From Elymus sibiricus (Eukaryota; Streptophyta; Magnoliopsida; Poales; Poaceae), in the NCBI GenBank assembly GCA_039707655.1, contig CM077664.1, positions 28,012,781-28,076,780 on the forward strand: a stretch of DNA of 64,000 nucleotides, read 5' to 3'. The position numbers and the translations under genes are program-made. Positions 46,436 through 58,106 of the stretch are shown in pieces; position 1 is the first letter of the stretch; each line of letters begins with the position of its first letter. The notes below the pieces were generated by a model. That model saw only the letters and a program-made list of their open reading frames with translations. It was not told the DNA's origin and searched no databases.

Positions 46436-47996
46436 GTGCTTGCTCTCTCGTAAGAGTGGTTGGGTAACCCCAAGTATAAGGGTGAAATAACCTAGCAATA
46501 AGTATTTTCCTCAGTAGAGAATAAAAATTTATCGAACCAGAAGGAGTTCTTCCAGCAAACAAAGTCACTGGTACCTGCACACAAATCACAAAACAAGCTT
46601 GTCCCCAACACGTCAAGAAGGTTGTCAAGCTTCTTGTCTTGCTAGTTATAAGATTAAATTGCACAATATGGTAGGAATTGATAGATAAATAAAATAAAAG
46701 AAACGGTGCAGCAAGGTAAAGTGTTTTTGATGAGGTTTTCAGTAAAGCAAAGTAGACCCCCGGGGCCATAGGTTCACTAGTGGCATCTCTCCAAGCACAA
46801 CAGTGTAGTGTGGTGAACAAATTACAGTTGGGCAGTGATTAAATTACAATATTTATATTTATGACTATGATCATTCATGGTATAATCTCATATAGACATT
46901 ACGTCTGTGATATGTAGACCATTATCCAACGGCATCTACAACTAATACTCCACCCCAAGACCGCAATCCAGCATGCATCTCGAAATATTAAGTTCATGAC
47001 AAACAAAGCATTGCAATAAGCAAGATAACATAATGTAGAAAGTAAAATATCAAATAGTATGACAAGAAACCATCGTTTTATCCTTAGTGGCAACAATACA
47101 ATACCTGTCTTGTCCCTTTCTGTCACTGTGATGTAGATCACCGCAAGATTAGAACCCACTACAATGCACAACTCCCTCTGAAGAAGTACCCATCAAACTT
47201 GGCCAACGAAGACAAATAGATCGGAGAGCATGCAAAGCTATTCAATTATACAGCAAAGAAACTTCAAAAGACTCAATTGATTTCAACGAACAATCTCATC
47301 ATAAAGTGACAATTCATCATATCAAAACAAACACACCACCGATTACATCATATGTATCCCGATCATGTGAGGCAACTCACGGGAACTTTGTATTGAAGAA
47401 TGAGAGAGACAAGATGCCATCTAGCTACTGCTATGAACCCTAAGGTCCTAAAGTAACTAGTCACACATGATCATCGAGGCAGCAAGGTTGATGAAGAAGC
47501 CTCCGGCAATGGATCCCCCCCCCCGGCAGAGTACCGGAACATGCCTCCAAATTGGATCTCCTCGGAACAGAAACTTGCGACAGCAGAAAAAATCAGAGAA
47601 AATTGGTACTGAGGGTTTCACGAAATATGGGATTTATAGGCGGAAGAATGGAGCTAAGGCAGTGCACAGGGGGGCCACGCGGCCTAGGGGCACGGGTCAG
47701 CCCTGGCCGCGCCCCCTGCCAGCATGGAGGCCGTGTGGGTCCTCTCGTTTGGCTCCGGTACTTTCTGGGCTCTTCTCCTGGAGAAAAAATCGTATTAAAT
47801 CCCCATGATGATTTGATACCCGTAGATATTGATTTCCTGTGAAACCAAAAATATGCAGAAAACAACAACTGGCTCTGGGCACTAAATTAATAGGTTAGTC
47901 CAGAAAAATAATATAAATTGCTATAAAAAGTATACAAAAGTGATATTATAATAGCATGAAACAATCAAAAATTATAGATACATTTGAGACGTATCA
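46436..47996 (-). repeat. Gypsy 3' LTR
   Basis: The start TGATACGTCTCAAATG on the minus strand is exact at 47996. The other end is placed near 46436, where similarity to the 52249-52489 copy stops after CTCTCGTAAGAGTGG. The end could lie up to 25 bp away. Open frames inside, such as 47467-47808, lie in both orientations over GC-rich sequence and are not genes. Confidence 0.8.
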
Positions 47997-49990
47997 ACAT
48001 CCCCAAGCTTAATCCCTACTCATCCTCGAGTAGGTAGATGATAAAACAAAGATAGTTTTTGATGTGCAATGCTACCTAGCATAATCTTGATCAAATGATG
48101 TAATGTGTTGTGAACTCAGCATAAAAGTGATCCAAGGCAATAATCTATATTTAATAACAAGCAAGTAACATCAAAATGTGCAATTAAAATTACTCTTGCT
48201 TTTCATGGTTCAGTGTTTTCATGTAATACCAATCAATACTCGTATGTATGACATTCATGGTTCCAATCACTGAAGACTTTATCATATTCAAACAACTTAT
48301 CATAACACAGCCCAGAGCGCAGGTCAAGTAACCGAATCCATGACTCTCCCTTTTCAACTACTCATCACTTTGTTTAATGCCCGGGCCACAAGCCTTGGTC
48401 TTCGCACTTAAATGGCAAATATAATAATGATGGAGGGTTTATAAGAAGACAAAAACTAAGAAAGTCTCACACCAATGCAGCTAACCGTTAGGCAATGGAG
48501 AGGCCTTACAATCGATGTTAGTACGAGGAGTAGGGATTGCCATGCAACGGATGCACTAGAGCTATAAGTGTATGAAAGCTCTCCAAATAAACTAAGTGGG
48601 GTGTGCATCCAACTTGCTTGCTCATGAAGACCTCGAGAATTTGAGGAAGCTCATCATCAGAATATGCAAGTCAAGTTCTATAATGTAAAAGATCCCACTA
48701 GTATGATGATGATGAAATATATGAAAACTCTCTATATGAAGTACATAGTGCTACTCTGAATTACTCACACATTACATCAAAACTATTGCAAGGAATCGAG
48801 TTATCAAGTTCATTGATCTACAAGTTCATGCAAGTTTTTATCTATACCACCAACGAATACCTATCATTTTTAGGACCAACATATAATTCATGCGAACAAC
48901 CAATTGTTATTCAACTCTCTAAAATGATATACGTGAAGCAAGAGAGTCCTAATCTTTTCTACAAAAGCATGCTTCTCCGCTGTGCTCTAACATATATAAG
49001 TGAAGTGCAAGAGCAATTCTATAATTACCTCAACTCAAAAGATATAAGTGAAGTGCATAGAGCATTCTTAAAATTTATGACACATATGTATCTCTCTCAA
49101 GGTGTGTGACCAGAACATAATGATTGCAATGACCAGCAAGCAAAACCAAATATAAAAAGCAAACGACACTCCAAGCGTAAGACATATCATGTGAACAAAT
49201 AAAAACTTAGGTCCAACCGAGACAAACCGATAGTTGTTGATGAAGAAAGAGGGGATGCCTTTCGGGGCATCCCCAAGCTTAGACACTTGAGTCTCCTTGG
49301 ATATTACCTTGGGGTGCCTTGGGCATCCCCAAGCTTGAACTCTTGCCTCTACTTGTTCCTCTCACATCGATGTCTTCCTTCGATCTTAAAAACTTCATTC
49401 ACACAAAACTTCGCAAAACTCATTAGAGGGGTTAGTACACATAAATAGAAATCACCTATCATGTACTGCCAAGACAAGATGCAAAATTATTTTCAAACAT
49501 TAGCTACTGTATACTTTCATTTCCATCATTTATATCCCCCAATATAAGCCATGAACACTCAAGTATAAGCAGATAACAAAACATAACATCAATCTGTTAA
49601 AACCTAAACAGTCTGTAGTAATCTAAGTAATATGCATACTTAGGTAATTCGAAAAATTCTGAAATATTAGAACACCACATAGAATTTATGCAACAGTACT
49701 TTGTAAAATTTCAGGAATTGACCACGTTCAAGTATAGAGAATTAATTTAAATACTGGAGGTAAAAGTTTATGTTTCTGCACAGAACCTAACAAAATTGCA
49801 ATTACAACATCCCAAAGGCTATTCTTGGCACATTATTCAAAGCAAAGGTACAAATATGATCATTACAGTAGCAATAACCATATTGACACAACAAAACAAA
49901 AATAAACATATTGGGTTGCCTCCCAACAAGCGCTTTTCTTTAATGCCTTTTAGCTAGGCATGATACAATGATCACGTTTTTTTTCATCAT
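47997..49990 (-). other. Gypsy internal non-coding region with hairpin repeats
   Basis: AT-rich, without coding. Around 49255-49345 the minus strand has AAGCTTGGGGATGCCCAAGG and AAGCTTGGGGATGCCCCGAA, each able to pair with a following GGCATCCCC or GGCACCCC. The polypurine tract next to the LTR (about 47997-48010) repeats the same GCTTGGGGATG core. Confidence 0.7.
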
Positions 49991-52075
49991 TCAAGGATAA
50001 GTAGTTCTCATAATAGATTCATATGAAACTTTGACTCTTTTCCTAGGGAAGTGTTTCATACCATTCTTCAGTGGAAATTGAAATTTTATATTGCCTTCTT
50101 TCATATCAATCACTGCACCCACAGTTCTCACAAAGGGCCTACCAAGTATAATAGGGCATGCAGGATTGCATTCAATATCCAAAGCAATAAAATCAAATGG
50201 AACATAATTCCTATTAGCTATAATAAGAACATTATTAATCCTTCCCATAGGTTTGTTAATGGTTGAATCAGCAAGATGTAAATTCAGAGAGCATTCAGAC
50301 ATGGAATCAAAACCAAGAACATCATATAAAGCTTTCAATACGGTGGGAACACTAGCACCCAAATCACAAAGTGCATTGCATTCAAAGTTATTGATCTTAA
50401 TTTTTATAGTGGGTTCCCAACCATCATCTAATTTTATAGGAATAGAAACTTCTAATTTCAATCTCTCTTCATTAGCTTTAACAAGTGCTTCTACAGTATG
50501 TTTAGTGAAGGCTTTATTATGATCATAAGCATTGGGTGAATTCATCATGGATTGTAAAAGAGTAATACATTTAGTAATAGAAAAAAATATCATAATTAAA
50601 TTCTTTAAAATCCAAAATAGTGGGTGTAATGCTACCTAAAGTTTTGACCTCTCCAAGCCCACTTTTATCAATTTCAGCACAAGATTTATCACCGTCCGAA
50701 CTTATGGGATGCCTTCTAGATAAAGTTGAGACCTCTCCAATCCCATTATTATTATCATATTTATCATTTTTAACACTTCTAAATAAATATTCTATAGGTG
50801 ACACACCTAAAGTTTTAAGATCCTCATTATTACAAACAGAGTGAATTTCAGCTTCTCTCTCTTCTCTTTCACGTCTAGCTCTAAGCATGGCAATCATCTT
50901 ATTATTATAATCAATAGACACTTGGATTGATTTTAAAGTTTCAGGCATTTCATCTTTATTAGGTGGGAGAACTTTTATTTTAAGCATGTTAACTTCATGC
51001 ACAAGATTGTCAACAGTACGATCAATAGAATCTAGTTTCCCAAATTTTTCTCCTATCATAATATTAAAAGCCTTTTGAGAATCAATGAAATATTTAATGA
51101 CATATTCAAGATCAATAGGTATTTTATTATTTTTATTGTTGGAATTTCCATAAGAATTGCCATATGAGTTCGAAGAATCATTAGGATATGGTCTAGGATT
51201 GTTCCCAAAATTACCCTATAAGCATTGTTGTTAAAATTATTCCTAGAAACAAAGTTAACATCAACGTTATCCTTATTTTGTTCAATTAAAGAGGCTAAAG
51301 GAACATCATTAGGATCCACAGAAGCTTGTTTGGTAGTAAGCAAAGACATAATCATATCAACCTTTTCATTCAACGAGGAAGTCTCCTCAATAGAGTTTAC
51401 CTCATTACCTGTTGGAGCTCTTTCGGTATGCCATTGAGAGTAATTTAAAGTCATGTTGTCCAGCAACTTGGTTGCTGCCCCAAAGGTGATTCCCATGAAT
51501 GTTCCACCTATAGCTGAATCTAGCAAATTTCTAGACATAAAGTTTAGTCCTGCATAGAAAGTTTGCACTACCATCCGGATACTTAAACCATGAGTAGGAC
51601 AATTCTTTAGCATAGTTTTCATCCTTTACTAAGCTTGAGCAACATGTTCTTGATCAAGTTGTTTAAAGTTCATTATTTGATTTCTCAATTGTATAATTTT
51701 TGCAGGAGGATAATATTTTCCAATGAAAGCATCTTTGCATTTTGTTCAAGAATCAATGCTATTTCTCGGCAAAGACAATAACCACTCCTTAGCTCTACCT
51801 CTTAAAGAGAAAGGAAATAATTTCAATTTGATATAATCACTTTCAACTTCTTTATATTTTTGAATATCACATAATTCAATGAAGTTGTTCAAGTGCACAG
51901 TAGCATCTTCATTGTATGAACTAGAAAATTGCTCTTTCATAACAAGGTTCAATAAAGCAGGTTTAATTTCATATGATTCCGCACTAGTGGCAGGAGGAGC
52001 AATAGGAGTACTAATGAAATCATTATTATTAGTACTTGTGAAGTCACAAAGCTTGGTGTTTTCAGCTGTGGACAT
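49991..52075 (-). pseudogene. Gypsy gag-protease
   Basis: Gag packages element RNA; the aspartic protease matures it. A true ATG at 52075 starts MSTAENTKLCDFTS. The retrotransposon gag core includes ATVHLNNFIELCDIQ, LKLFPFSLRGRAKEWLLSLP and QTFYAGLNFMSRNLLDSA, followed by an Asn-rich linker. The protease-like part (50593-49991) has ECNALCDLGASVPTVL, where DLGAS takes the place of the D-T/S-G active site, and later CPIILGRPFVRT. Stops at 51746 and before 51622 and frameshifts near 51058 and 50590 break it. The zinc knuckle is not apparent. Frames elsewhere on the plus strand here are shadows. Confidence 0.85.
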
Positions 52076-52230
52076 GATTGCAAGCTAGAACAAAAGTAGC
52101 AACCAGAGATTTTTTTGTATTTTTGAAAATATTTTTTGGCAAGAAAACAAGAAACAAAAAGTAACTAGGCAAGATAGGTAACAAGAATGTAGCGTGATAG
52201 TGTGTTGGACCTATTTATTTGAGAAATAAC

Positions 52231-52248
52231 TCCCCGGCAACGGCTCCA
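52231..52248 (-). other. Gypsy primer binding site
   Basis: TGGAGCCGTTGCCGGGGA on the minus strand, just inside the LTR; a one-base variant of the TGGCGCCGTTGCCGGGGA site familiar in grass Gypsy elements. Confidence 0.7.
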
Positions 52249-52489
52249 TAAATCTTTCTTGTTCTCTCGTAAGAGTGGTTGGGTAACCCCCAAGTATAAG
52301 GGTGAAGTAACCTAGAAATAAGTATTTCCCTCAGTAGGGAACCAAGGTTTATCGAACAAGAAGGAGTTCTTCTAGTAAACAAAGTCACTGGTACCTGCAC
52401 ACAAAACACAAAACAAGCTTGTCCCCAACACGTCAAGCAGGTTGTCAAGCTTCTTGTCTTGCTAGTTACAAGATTAAATTGCACAGTAT
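52249..52489 (-). repeat. Gypsy 5' LTR, end portion, truncated by CACTA-2
   Basis: About 240 bp similar to 46436-46665 (GTTGGGTAACCCC, AACACGTCAAG, TTGCTAGTTA). Similarity stops exactly at 52490 where CACTA-2 begins; the remainder must lie beyond the window. Confidence 0.85.
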
Positions 52490-52790
52490 CACTACTGCTG
52501 GAATGCCTAGCAGTGGCGGGTGCCTAAAGCCCAGCAGTGGCAGGCGAGCCCCTCTTGGCCGCCCGCCACTGCTAAAGTGGCAGCAGTGGCGGGCGCCCGC
52601 CCGCCAGTGGTAGCTCCCTAACAGTGGCGGGCGCTGTAAATTGCCCGCCAGTGTAATCAATCTCGTAGCAGTGGCGGGCGACCGTGTCTATGGCGAGCAA
52701 GTTGTAACGCTCACCACTGCTATGTAAAGTATGTGCAGCGGGCGCTTATTAGTGCCCGCCACTGATTGCTGCCCCAGGCTAGAATAAAAA
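52490..52790. repeat. CACTA-2 subterminal repeats
   Basis: About ten copies of AGCAGTGGCGGGCG and its complement CGCCCGCCACTGCT, some head to head. The motif is unrelated to that of CACTA-1 but has the same architecture. Confidence 0.85.
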
Positions 52791-53041
52791 ACGCTGCCAT
52801 GGCAGCATATATTATGCTGCCACGACAGTGTTACCTGATGCAAATAGAGAACAGTTCTCAATAAATGGGAGTAAATCAGGAATAAAACTAGTGGTAATAA
52901 CTCCGAATAAAGAATGAGAAGTACATTACGAGTAACGGAAAATACATCGTCATCAAATATAGTCTGCTGATAAAGTTAAACAACATAGTTAATAGGCCAA
53001 ATATGTTTAGTCACGGTTGCAATTGTGCCTGCTGCAATAAG
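52791..53041. other. CACTA-2 non-coding 3' flank of the protease gene
   Basis: AT-rich, no repeats beyond the subterminal zone. It probably holds the 3' UTR. Confidence 0.4.
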
Positions 53042-56000
53042 CTAGGTAAGGTTCTTTTGTTGGTTGGACTCATCTTCTTTGGTGTTATTATAGAATAGGC
53101 CGGACGACGAGCGGACCTCCTTGTTTATGATAGTAGCGAACTTGAGTTGTAGTTCTTTGAGTACTATGCCAGCTTCGGTCGAATTGTTTTGTACTTCTTG
53201 ACCCCATTTGAGGATTTTATTAGGCTGCTTTAACGTTTTCACAGACCGTATGATTCTTCCATGTGAATACAGACGTAGAAGCCACAAGTCAGACTAGTCG
53301 CCGGTTGTTGCATACAAGATAGATTGTTCCATTTGAAGGCAATCATTTTCTTTCCACTTCCTTTGTAGTTTTTTTCAACCGTGAGGCCCCCTGTATTATT
53401 CCAATCAAAAAGACAATCATCGAGAAGGTCCTTCAGGAGCAACCAGTCTTTTCCCAGGCTCTTTGTGGAATCCACCAAGTAACAATTGCACCTTTGCAGT
53501 CTTAGCACTAGGAGAACCCAATGGTTGCTGCGCAAAATAGAATAAACTTACCGCGAACATGAGACAGTTACAAATTTTGAGACGTGAAAACATATATATG
53601 AAGGAAATAGGTACAAAAGTGAAAGCGTAAAGCCAGAGAAGGACATACATGGGTCGGTACGGCACGAGGAGGATGTTTTTAAGCTTGTTCTGTTGCATGA
53701 AATCCAGAAGGTAAGTCTTCATGCACCGCCTCCCTTCCTCATTTTTTAGGTTTTCCATTTTCATGAGATAAGCGTCCGCTATGGCGACATTGTCTATATT
53801 CTTGCTTCTTATCTCAGTGGCTTGAAAAAGTGCCCATAGCCTAATTAGGCAAGTTTCAAGACTATAGAATCGGAACATATAGAAGATCTCTTTGAAATCT
53901 ACATATATTTTGTCCTTGCTGAATTTTTCAAAGAAAGTATATCCCTTTGGCACCTTCGCAGTGTAATTTGTTGGGTTAATGATGGATCCTTGCTTTATAT
54001 TGGCTAGCTCTGAGTCCACAATTTTGTCATGTAGAATCTTCATCTCAAGCGTAAGGTGCTCTTACACTTTGTCTGGTAGCATTCTCATACCCGGGATATA
54101 GACATGTGCTTTTGGGTTGTCAGCACATTGTTCATATGTCAAGGACTTCTTCGGTGCCTTCTTCTTTACCGGTGGTTTACCATTTGCACGTGTGGTGGCA
54201 GAAGTGTTTGCCTTATTATTCATTTTCGCACCCTTTAGATGCGTGTTTCTTTTTTTGACCGGTACAGAAACGGGCGGACAGGACATCGCTTCTTGGGCCA
54301 CCACATTCTTTAGTGTTGTTGGAGTAAACTTTGGTTTTTTGCAAGGTTGCATCTCGGGATGGGCTAGCGGGGTCTCCTCATCTGCAGCATAATTAGGATT
54401 TTGTGATTCTTCAAGCATGTGCTCTTCCTGGAAATCTGTAGCTGATACAGGGTTGCAAAGACTTAGAGGAGATCGTCTAGGTGGCGGTCCAACGCCGTGG
54501 ATGTTCGGAGATGGTGATGGTGCTGCAATGCCAAGGATGGTCGGAGACGGTGTTCTGTTTGGGGATGGCTTTTCCATTATGATATGCATTGCAGGCCACT
54601 TGGGGTAACCAGCAAAGCATTCCGAAAGGGGCTGTGGCTCATCGCCCTCTACCATAATGTTTTGTGGCAGAATCAAACTGTGGTATTGTGGGAACACCCT
54701 AAGCAAACAAACCTTCCGCACGTTCTCATCTAATTTGCTATTGTGCATGCCATTTCCTGTAAAGACTCTAGCTTTTGCAACCTCCAACAAGTTGCCACTC
54801 ACTCTAGCTAGGAGAGTGCAAGGAATTTGTTCCTCCAACAAATGTGGTGACCCACCATGACCATCCATGACATTACTGACCGAGGGGCCTCTGATCTTTG
54901 TGTGAGCAAGGGGCGGCGGCGTATGGGTATCCACCGTTTGTGGCATATTTGTCGACCCTTTGGACTGATGAATATGCTTTTGAACCTCTGCCAGAAAATC
55001 AGGTAAGATTTCCTTTAACCTTTCATTGACTAACTGATCTATTTTTTCTTTGTCCATTCTTTCTTTTTCTTACTTAGTCATCCTTTTCTTGGAGGGATAG
55101 TAGGCATCCCAGAAAGTACTGCCGGTGCCGAGCTTACGGCCTCTTGTGGGCTCTCTCTTCCTTTGGAGGGCGTACAGAATTGGGTCGGATGACCACCTTG
55201 GGGCATCCGGCGACTCTTCAGATGAACAAACTAATATCGTTTACAAACTGCTCCTAAACATATATGATGGAAAGTGGTTGTATAGGAAAATTACGTATCG
55301 CTCTTTCGGCCGCCTTCGCCACCTCAGGGTCCTCGAAGTAGTAGAGTCCGGTTTCTTTATTAAGCACCGATAGGGATTAAAAATATTTCTTGGCAAACGG
55401 GTCCAGGATATTACTGAAGGGCGTCGGTTGACCTTGTGAAGAAAACATAGCATCATGCTTATCCCAGATTAGCTGCTTCCCTACCATTTGGCTTCGGAGC
55501 CTCACAAACTTCTCTTTGTCCTATTTGTATGCATCTGAGTCTCGGTAATCAAGGAACTCCTTCCATTCCTCATCGGTAGTACTAGAATATAGCTTTTTGA
55601 TATCCTCTAAATCATTCCCGTCGTCCAGCAGCCTATTTGCACAGTATCTATTAGTACTCAAGGCCTTAGTGAACACGCGCATGGCATGAATTTCGGCAAG
55701 TGCATTGTCTCGGTCGTTGAACTTGAAAATATCTCTCATCTTTCCTAACAGGAGGTTGGACCAATGTTTGTTTCTAGGTCCCCTTAAGGATCTAAGGTTG
55801 TTGCCACAGTTTTCACGGGCGATGGCACCAAAGACGTTACCCCATTCTGTTGCGTTCTTGATCGGACTAACGGGTATCCCTTCTTTGTTAATCCATTTTA
55901 TTACGTAAATAGCTGTAGGCACCTTATTCTGTGACCTACGCTTCCGCGGCTGAATTTCCAAATCAGCTTCTGCACCATTCAGGTCTCCTTCGTCTTCAGC

Positions 56001-56150
56001 ACCATCCAAATCTTCTTCCATATGTTGGGCATCGTCTTGAATACCATCGTCGGAATATTCTTCCCCATCTTGCACTTCAACTTTAGCACCATCTGATTGT
56101 TCTTCCCCATCTAGCCCTCCAGCTGCAACACGATCGGTCTCCTCATGCAA
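53042..56150 (-). pseudogene. CACTA second-ORF protein with Ulp1-like (C48) protease domain
   Basis: Plant CACTA elements often carry a second gene with a SUMO-protease-like domain. N-terminal acidic repeats (55521-56150) lead to VIKWINKEGIPVSPIKNATE and WSNLLLGKMRDIFKFND. After TAG near 55521 the same frame continues as DKEKFVRLRSQMVGKQLIWD. The middle part (54062-55057) is Pro/Ser-rich and ends PKAHVYIPGMRMLPD. The protease part carries NHWVLLVL (His), CNCYLVDSTK (Asp), QQP (Gln) and CGFYVC (Cys). A GT-AG intron at 53528-53648 joins VPYRP to NHWVLL in frame. Stops also occur near 54060 and 55300, and a shift lies near 53260. Catalytic residues are preserved but the gene is not open overall. 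Confidence 0.8.
53528..53648 (-). other. Intron in the CACTA-2 protease gene
   Basis: Minus strand GTATGTCC at the donor and TTTTGCGCAG at the acceptor, 121 nt. Removing it brings together the residues before and after the catalytic His in one frame. The sequence inside is AT-rich as expected. Confidence 0.7.
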
Positions 56151-57370
56151 CTCATAAGCATAATCAATATGAGAGGTGTGCTCATTGCATGCCCGATTTG
56201 GCTCATCCTATTGGGAAGCCAATGTTGGAAATATGCCCTAGAGGCAATAATAAATTGGTTATTATTATATTTCCTTGTTCATGATAATCGTTTATTATCC
56301 ATGCTCTAATTGTATTGATTGGAAACTCAAATACATGTGTGTGGGTACATAGACAACACCGTGTCCCTAGTATGCCTCTAGTTGACTAGCTCGTTGATCA
56401 AAGATGGTTAAGGTTTCCTAGCCATTGACATGAGATGTCATTTGATAACGGGATCACATCATTAGGAGAATGATGTGATGGACAAGACCCAAACTAAGAA
56501 CGTAGCATTTGATCGTGTCAGTTTATTGCTATTGTTTTCTGCATGTCAAGTATCTGTTCCTATGACCATCACATCATGCAACTCCCTGACATCGGAGGAT
56601 TACCTTGTGTGTATCAAACGTCGCAACGTAACTGGGTGACTATAAAGGTGCTCTACAGGTATCTCCGAGGGTGTCTGTTGGGTTGGCATGGATCAAGACT
56701 GGGATTTGTTACTCCGTGTGACGGAGAGGTATCTCAGGGCCCACTCGGTAATACAACATCACATTGAGCCTTGCAAGCAAAGTGACTAAAGAGTTAGCCA
56801 CAGGATCTTGTATTACGGAACGAGTAAAGAGACTTGCCGGTAACGAGATTGAACTAGGTATAGTGATACCGACGATCGAATCTCGGGCAAGTAACATACC
56901 GAAGAACAAAGGGAACAGCATACGGGATTAACTGAATCCTTGACATAGAGGTTCGACCGATAAAGATCTTCGTAGAATATGTAGGAGCCAATATGGGCAT
57001 CCAGGTCCCGCTATTGGTTATTGATCGTAGAAGTGTCTCGGTCATGTCTACATAGTTCTCGAACCCGCAGGGTCTACACACTTAACGTTTGGTGACGATT
57101 AGTATAATTGAGTTATTATGTTGGTGACCGAAAGTTGTTCGGAGTCTCGGATAAGATCCCGGACATGACGAGGATCTCCGGAAGAGTCCGGAGGTAAAGA
57201 TTGATATATGTGATAATAGTGTTTTGATCTCCGGAAGAGTTCCGGAGTTCACCGGAATGGGTTCCGGATGTTTACCGAAGTGTTCGGGTGCAGCAACACT
57301 TTATATGGGCCAAAGGGATAAAGCCCACGAGGTATTGGAAAGTGCAAAAAGTAGTTTTGCTGCCGTGTAA

Positions 57371-57521
57371 GCGGTACTACCGTTTTGTGAAGCGGTACTA
57401 CCGCTTGTGTGAAGCGGTACTACCGCCCAAGCGGTACTACCGCTTGTGTGAAGCGGTACTACCGCCCAAGCGGTACTACCGCTTGTGTTAAGCGGTACTA
57501 CCGCTTGTGCGCGGTACTGCA
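57371..57521. repeat. Array of 13-bp palindromes in the Copia LTR
   Basis: GCGGTACTACCGC is its own reverse complement about the central base. Six perfect copies, one with a changed end (57371) and one partial (57511) occur in 150 bp, separated alternately by TTGTGTGAA and CCAA. The array ends about 100 bp before the TATA box. Frames over it give repeated RYYRLCEAV and are meaningless. Confidence 0.9.
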
Positions 57522-57625
57522 GGGATCTGAGTTGGACTCTTTCCCTGCGGGCCAAACCGACCTTGTGCGGGCAAAACCGACCTGGAGGAGGCTTTTACTC
57601 CAAGTTTAGACCCCAAGGCTCAACA

Positions 57626-57639
57626 TATAAATAGAGGGG
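57626..57639 (+). promoter_or_regulatory. TATA box of the Copia 5' LTR
   Basis: TATAAATAGAGGGG. The same 14-mer occurs in the Copia-derived element. RNA would begin some 30 bases downstream. Confidence 0.75.
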
Positions 57640-58092
57640 CAGGGCTAGCACACGGGATACATCAAGATTTCCCCAAGCCGTGTGCGGCAACCCTAACCCT
57701 CTAGTTCCTCCGTCATAATCTCCGTAGCGCTTGGCGAAGCCCTGCAGAGATTGTTCCTCACCACCATCACCACGCCGTCGTGCTGCTGGAACTCAACCAC
57801 TACTTCACCATCGCTCGCTGGATCGAGGAGGTGAAGGCGTCATCAAGCCGTACGTGTGTTGAACGCGGAGGTGCCGTCCGTTCGGCGCTAGTTCGTGATC
57901 GGATCGAGGGACGACTTGCGATTTGGATCGCGGAGACGTTCGACTACATCAACCGCGTTTCTTAAACGCTTCCGCTTAGCGATCTACAAGGGTATGTAGA
58001 TTTACTCTCCCTCTCATAGATGCTCATCACCATGGATATATCTTGTGTGTGCGTAGGAAATTTTTTGTTTTCCATGCAACGTTCCCCAACAG

Positions 58093-58106
58093 TGGCATCA
58101 TGAGCC
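58093..58106 (+). other. Copia primer binding site
   Basis: TGGCATCATGAGCC, one base after the LTR; close to the initiator-Met tRNA site of Copia elements. The Copia-derived element has TGGCATCAAGAGCC at the same distance. Confidence 0.8.

Larger units (their letters stand above)
46436..52489 (-). mobile_element. Gypsy-type LTR retrotransposon with gag and protease but no pol (Sabrina-like)
   Basis: Minus-strand order: partial 5' LTR (52249-52489, cut by CACTA-2), primer site TGGAGCCGTTGCCGGGGA (52231-52248), gag-protease (52075-49991), about 2 kb of non-coding DNA with GCTTGGGGATGCC hairpins, polypurine GCTTGGGGATGT and the 3' LTR starting TGATACGTCTC at 47996. The two LTR ends share GTACCTGCACACAAA and GGTTGGGTAACCCC. 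No reverse transcriptase, RNase H or integrase is present, and the spacing leaves no room for a deleted copy in the usual place. It must depend on another element. The Sabrina-like name rests on LTR start and gag style from memory. Confidence 0.85.
52490..56222 (-). mobile_element. CACTA-2 DNA transposon, one end, interrupted by Copia
   Basis: One terminus reads CACTACTGCTGGAATG at 52490, inside the Gypsy LTR. Subterminal GCAGTGGCGGGCG motifs follow, then a minus-strand gene of the CACTA second-ORF type (Ulp1-like protease). The element continues past a Copia insertion at 56223 and leaves the window, so the other terminus, the transposase and the 3-bp duplication (candidate TAT at 52487-52489) cannot be checked. 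Confidence 0.85.
56223..58091 (+). repeat. Copia 5' LTR, 1,869 bp
   Basis: TGTTGGAAATATGCCCTAG at the start and GTTCCCCAACA at the end. Contains TCCGGAAGAGTTCCGG-type half palindromes (57170-57270), the GCGGTACTACCGC array, and a TATA box. Confidence 0.95.

Noticed and set aside
47467..47882. Overlapping frames on both strands in the Gypsy LTR
   Set aside because: GC-rich LTR interior; no codon bias or domain, and LTRs of this family are non-coding.
54117..54392. Plus-strand 91-codon hydrophobic frame as a membrane protein
   Set aside because: It is the complement of the Lys/Pro/Ala-rich part of the CACTA-2 protein.
57371..57521. Palindrome array resembling a CRISPR
   Set aside because: Spacers are only 4-9 bp and alternate between fixed sequences, inside a plant LTR; no link to CRISPR.
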